Source: L227-5C sp038209275
GTDB lineage: Bacteria > Chloroflexota > Chloroflexia > Chloroheliales > Chloroheliaceae
Direction of reading: 5' to 3'
Length of the DNA: 15,456 bases
NCBI GenBank assembly: GCA_038209275.1
Contig: JBBQXW010000166.1
Span: 1-15,456, forward strand
In this document: positions 13,699 to 15,456 of the stretch, one piece after another
Layout: every line of letters begins with the position of its first letter
How positions within the stretch are numbered: the stretch's first letter is position 1
Notes under the pieces: generated by a model
Told to the model about the DNA's origin: nothing
Database searches by the model: none
The model's input: the letters and a program-made list of their open reading frames with translations, nothing else
Position numbers and translations under genes: made by a program

Positions 13699-15456
13699 TT
13701 AGTTGCCGTAGCGCCACAGATGGTACTGCTTGCCGACGTTGCCCATCTCGACCTGGAAGCCCGCTCCGTTAGATGGGGTGTAGGTCATGATGCGGCGCTC
13801 GAAGGCTTGCACCAGCACCTCTTTAAGTTCGCCGCCGACCCGGACTTTGCACCAGTAAGCTTCGCTGATAGGGAAGCCCATCGCGAAGATTGGGTCTATC
13901 ACGTTGCCGTTTGTGGTTTTGGCATCCTCGAAAATCGGCCCGGTCAGCTTAAAGAAATCGGCAAAAGGCTGGGCGATATTATGGCTCAAGGTGCTATCGA
14001 ACTGGGTGTAGCGCACGTTGAACTGGTTGTACGCGCCATCTTGCCCGGTCTCGCCGTTGCCTTTAAGCGTGTCGGTAATCACCTGACCGTTGCGGTTAGG
14101 GGCTTTCTTATCGTCCGCCAGCGATGCTACCCCTGCCATGCTTGCGAAAGTTGGCGTAGTTGGATTGTCCCTAAAGTCTCCGGCTACTGGAATAGCCGCC
14201 GGGCCTTTGTTTTCTTCGGCGTTCGGGTCATCGCCGACTGAGATTTTACCGCGCATCAGTTCGCGCACCAATAAACCGTTGGTCACAAACCACTGAGCGG
14301 TTACATCGCTGGTCGGGCGCGTAATTTCCATCCGGCTCTTGTCGAAATAGTAGACCAAGCGGCTACCGCCCGGCCCTTCAGCGTATTTCTCACGCTTGAC
14401 GCTGAAATTATCCGGCCCCCATAGCCAGGTACGGGCGATTGCGCCATTATCTACCGGCAAATCGGTGCGACTCCAAACCTTCATAATGCTGGCTTCACCA
14501 AAAGTTTTGGTCGTGCCTTTGTACTGGCTGGTAAAAGTTTTGGTTTTTTCCAAATATTGATTGCCCCATGCCTCGCCCTCTTCGATAGAGCTACCTTCAT
14601 ACCACTCGTTCCAGGTGCTGATGGTAATCATATCGGGAGTGCTGCCGATAGCGGCTTGCCAGCTACGGTCATAATAGCCGCCACCCTCGCGGTCACGGAC
14701 TTCGCCGGGCTTGCGAAATTTGCGGTCATCGTAGCCCGGCGTAGCCCCTGCCACCCAGTATTTACGCTGCCCGGTGCGGGCCTGAACATTGTTCACCTCA
14801 TTACGGAACTGCTTATATTTGGCTACCGGGTTGTTGTCCCACTTAGCCGCGCTGAACAGATGCATGGCATCGAAGGCATCCAGTATGCTAGTATCAATAC
14901 CATCCACCGACCAGATTTGCTCCCGGTTGGGGTCAACCTGCTGGCGGATATTCTTCCAATCGGCGGGGCTGCCGATATTTTCGGGTTGCCAGAAGAAAAG
15001 AACTGGCTTGCCTTCGTAGTGCAAATACTTCACGCTGTTGGCGTAGTTGTCCCGAATAAATTTCAGGTTGGCAATCGTAGCGCCCACCGATTTGTCGCCA
15101 AGCAAACCAGTTTCGTAGTGAACCGCTATCGTAAAGCCACTTTCGCTCATGTCCATCATACTCTTGAAACGGTTGGCCCAATCGCCAGTCGCGCCGTTCC
15201 AGCTAACCGCAAAAGCATCTATACCCGCCTTGCTTGCCTGCGCCATCTGACCCTTGACAAAATTCAGGTCGCTACTCTGGTATTTAGTGCTGGGCAAACT
15301 GCTCATCTTGTTGCCATCCCACCACGAATTAGGGTCGCGCTGGTCGTACCAGGGAAAATAAAAAGCCACCACCGCACCGGGGGTGCGTCCGCCGTAAGCC
15401 TGAGCTACTGCGGCAGGTTGCGCGAATAAATACAGACTAAGCACGAATAATTCCAC
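13699..15456 (-). CDS. GH99-like glycoside hydrolase with Chloroflexota C-terminal module (N-terminus at window edge)
   Basis: 585 codons are present; the reading frame is open to the window edge, where a GTG could be a start but the basic part of the signal peptide is probably missing (LFVLSLYLFAQPAAVAQA looks like the core and cleavage region). Residues 28-310 form a GH99-like (beta/alpha)8 domain: VVAFYFPWYDQRDPNSWWDG (29-48), GIDAFAVSWNG (78-88), and STWNEWYEGSSIEEG (280-294). In GH99 endo-alpha-mannosidases/mannanases the two functional glutamates are three apart in WNEWxEG; here E284 and E287 fit. The C-terminal half (about 327-585) is a non-catalytic module: VWSRTDLPV, YYFDKSRMEITRP, VTNGLLVREL, then FERRIMTYTPSN (552-563) and VEMGNVG (569-575) with WRY at the end. 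It probably acts on exopolysaccharide or mannan outside the cell; the exact substrate is inferred. Confidence 0.83.
   Translation of the reverse strand: MELFVLSLYLFAQPAAVAQAYGGRTPGAVVAFYFPWYDQRDPNSWWDGNKMSSLPSTKYQSSDLNFVKGQMAQASKAGIDAFAVSWNGATGDWANRFKSMMDMSESGFTIAVHYETGLLGDKSVGATIANLKFIRDNYANSVKYLHYEGKPVLFFWQPENIGSPADWKNIRQQVDPNREQIWSVDGIDTSILDAFDAMHLFSAAKWDNNPVAKYKQFRNEVNNVQARTGQRKYWVAGATPGYDDRKFRKPGEVRDREGGGYYDRSWQAAIGSTPDMITISTWNEWYEGSSIEEGEAWGNQYLEKTKTFTSQYKGTTKTFGEASIMKVWSRTDLPVDNGAIARTWLWGPDNFSVKREKYAEGPGGSRLVYYFDKSRMEITRPTSDVTAQWFVTNGLLVRELMRGKISVGDDPNAEENKGPAAIPVAGDFRDNPTTPTFASMAGVASLADDKKAPNRNGQVITDTLKGNGETGQDGAYNQFNVRYTQFDSTLSHNIAQPFADFFKLTGPIFEDAKTTNGNVIDPIFAMGFPISEAYWCKVRVGGELKEVLVQAFERRIMTYTPSNGAGFQVEMGNVGKQYHLWRYGN

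Noticed and set aside
13537..15429. Plus-strand open frames of 234 and 290 codons (13537-14241 and 14557-15429) opposite the GH99-like gene
   Set aside because: Shadow frames of a well-supported minus-strand coding region; no motifs. The first also runs through the palindrome island.

Overview
The window most likely comes from a mesophilic member of the Chloroflexota. The main clue is the C-terminal module of two secreted proteins (QYFERARLE...LGRLG at 11800-12984; QAFERR...TYTPSN...VEMGNVG...WRY at 13699-15456). From family knowledge this module is very common in secreted Chloroflexota proteins. Dense intergenic palindromes and alternative TTG starts fit that picture, but the assignment is an inference.

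Layout. On the minus strand, 1-2664 holds the N-terminal 243 codons of a short-chain dehydrogenase, a large inverted-repeat island (763-1100), and a translationally coupled pair: a DUF697-like membrane protein lacking a P-loop, followed by a DUF309 protein. A 675-bp divergent region (2665-3339) carries two unrelated long palindromic elements. On the plus strand, 3340-6986 holds an EamA/DMT transporter, an orphan sugar-type ABC substrate-binding lipoprotein, and an AlkZ-like winged-helix protein with a QAQ motif. At 6999-7367 (minus) lies a UPF0175 antitoxin-type gene followed by what reads as an internally deleted DUF3368 (PIN-like) toxin.

The plus-strand block 7846-12984 concerns the cell envelope. 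It starts with a PGRP-type amidase with an SH3 tail. Next, 27 bp downstream, is an 859-residue beta-propeller / C39-like cysteine peptidase / LGFP-like / PA14 protein. Both lack a signal peptide, and in-frame stops just upstream exclude longer N-termini. A third gene encodes a C39-like protein that does have a signal peptide and carries LGFP-like repeats. The minus-strand remainder holds a Rieske ferredoxin-type protein, a second palindrome island (13441-13663), and a GH99-like glycoside hydrolase cut by the window edge.

The genes from 7877 rightward look like a wall or exopolysaccharide processing set (amidase, two papain-like peptidases, endo-mannosidase-like hydrolase). Apart from the tight amidase/859-residue pair they are separate transcription units. 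The points most worth following up are the leaderless two-gene unit, the collapsed toxin gene, and the GTAGTAGCGATT-bearing repeat islands.
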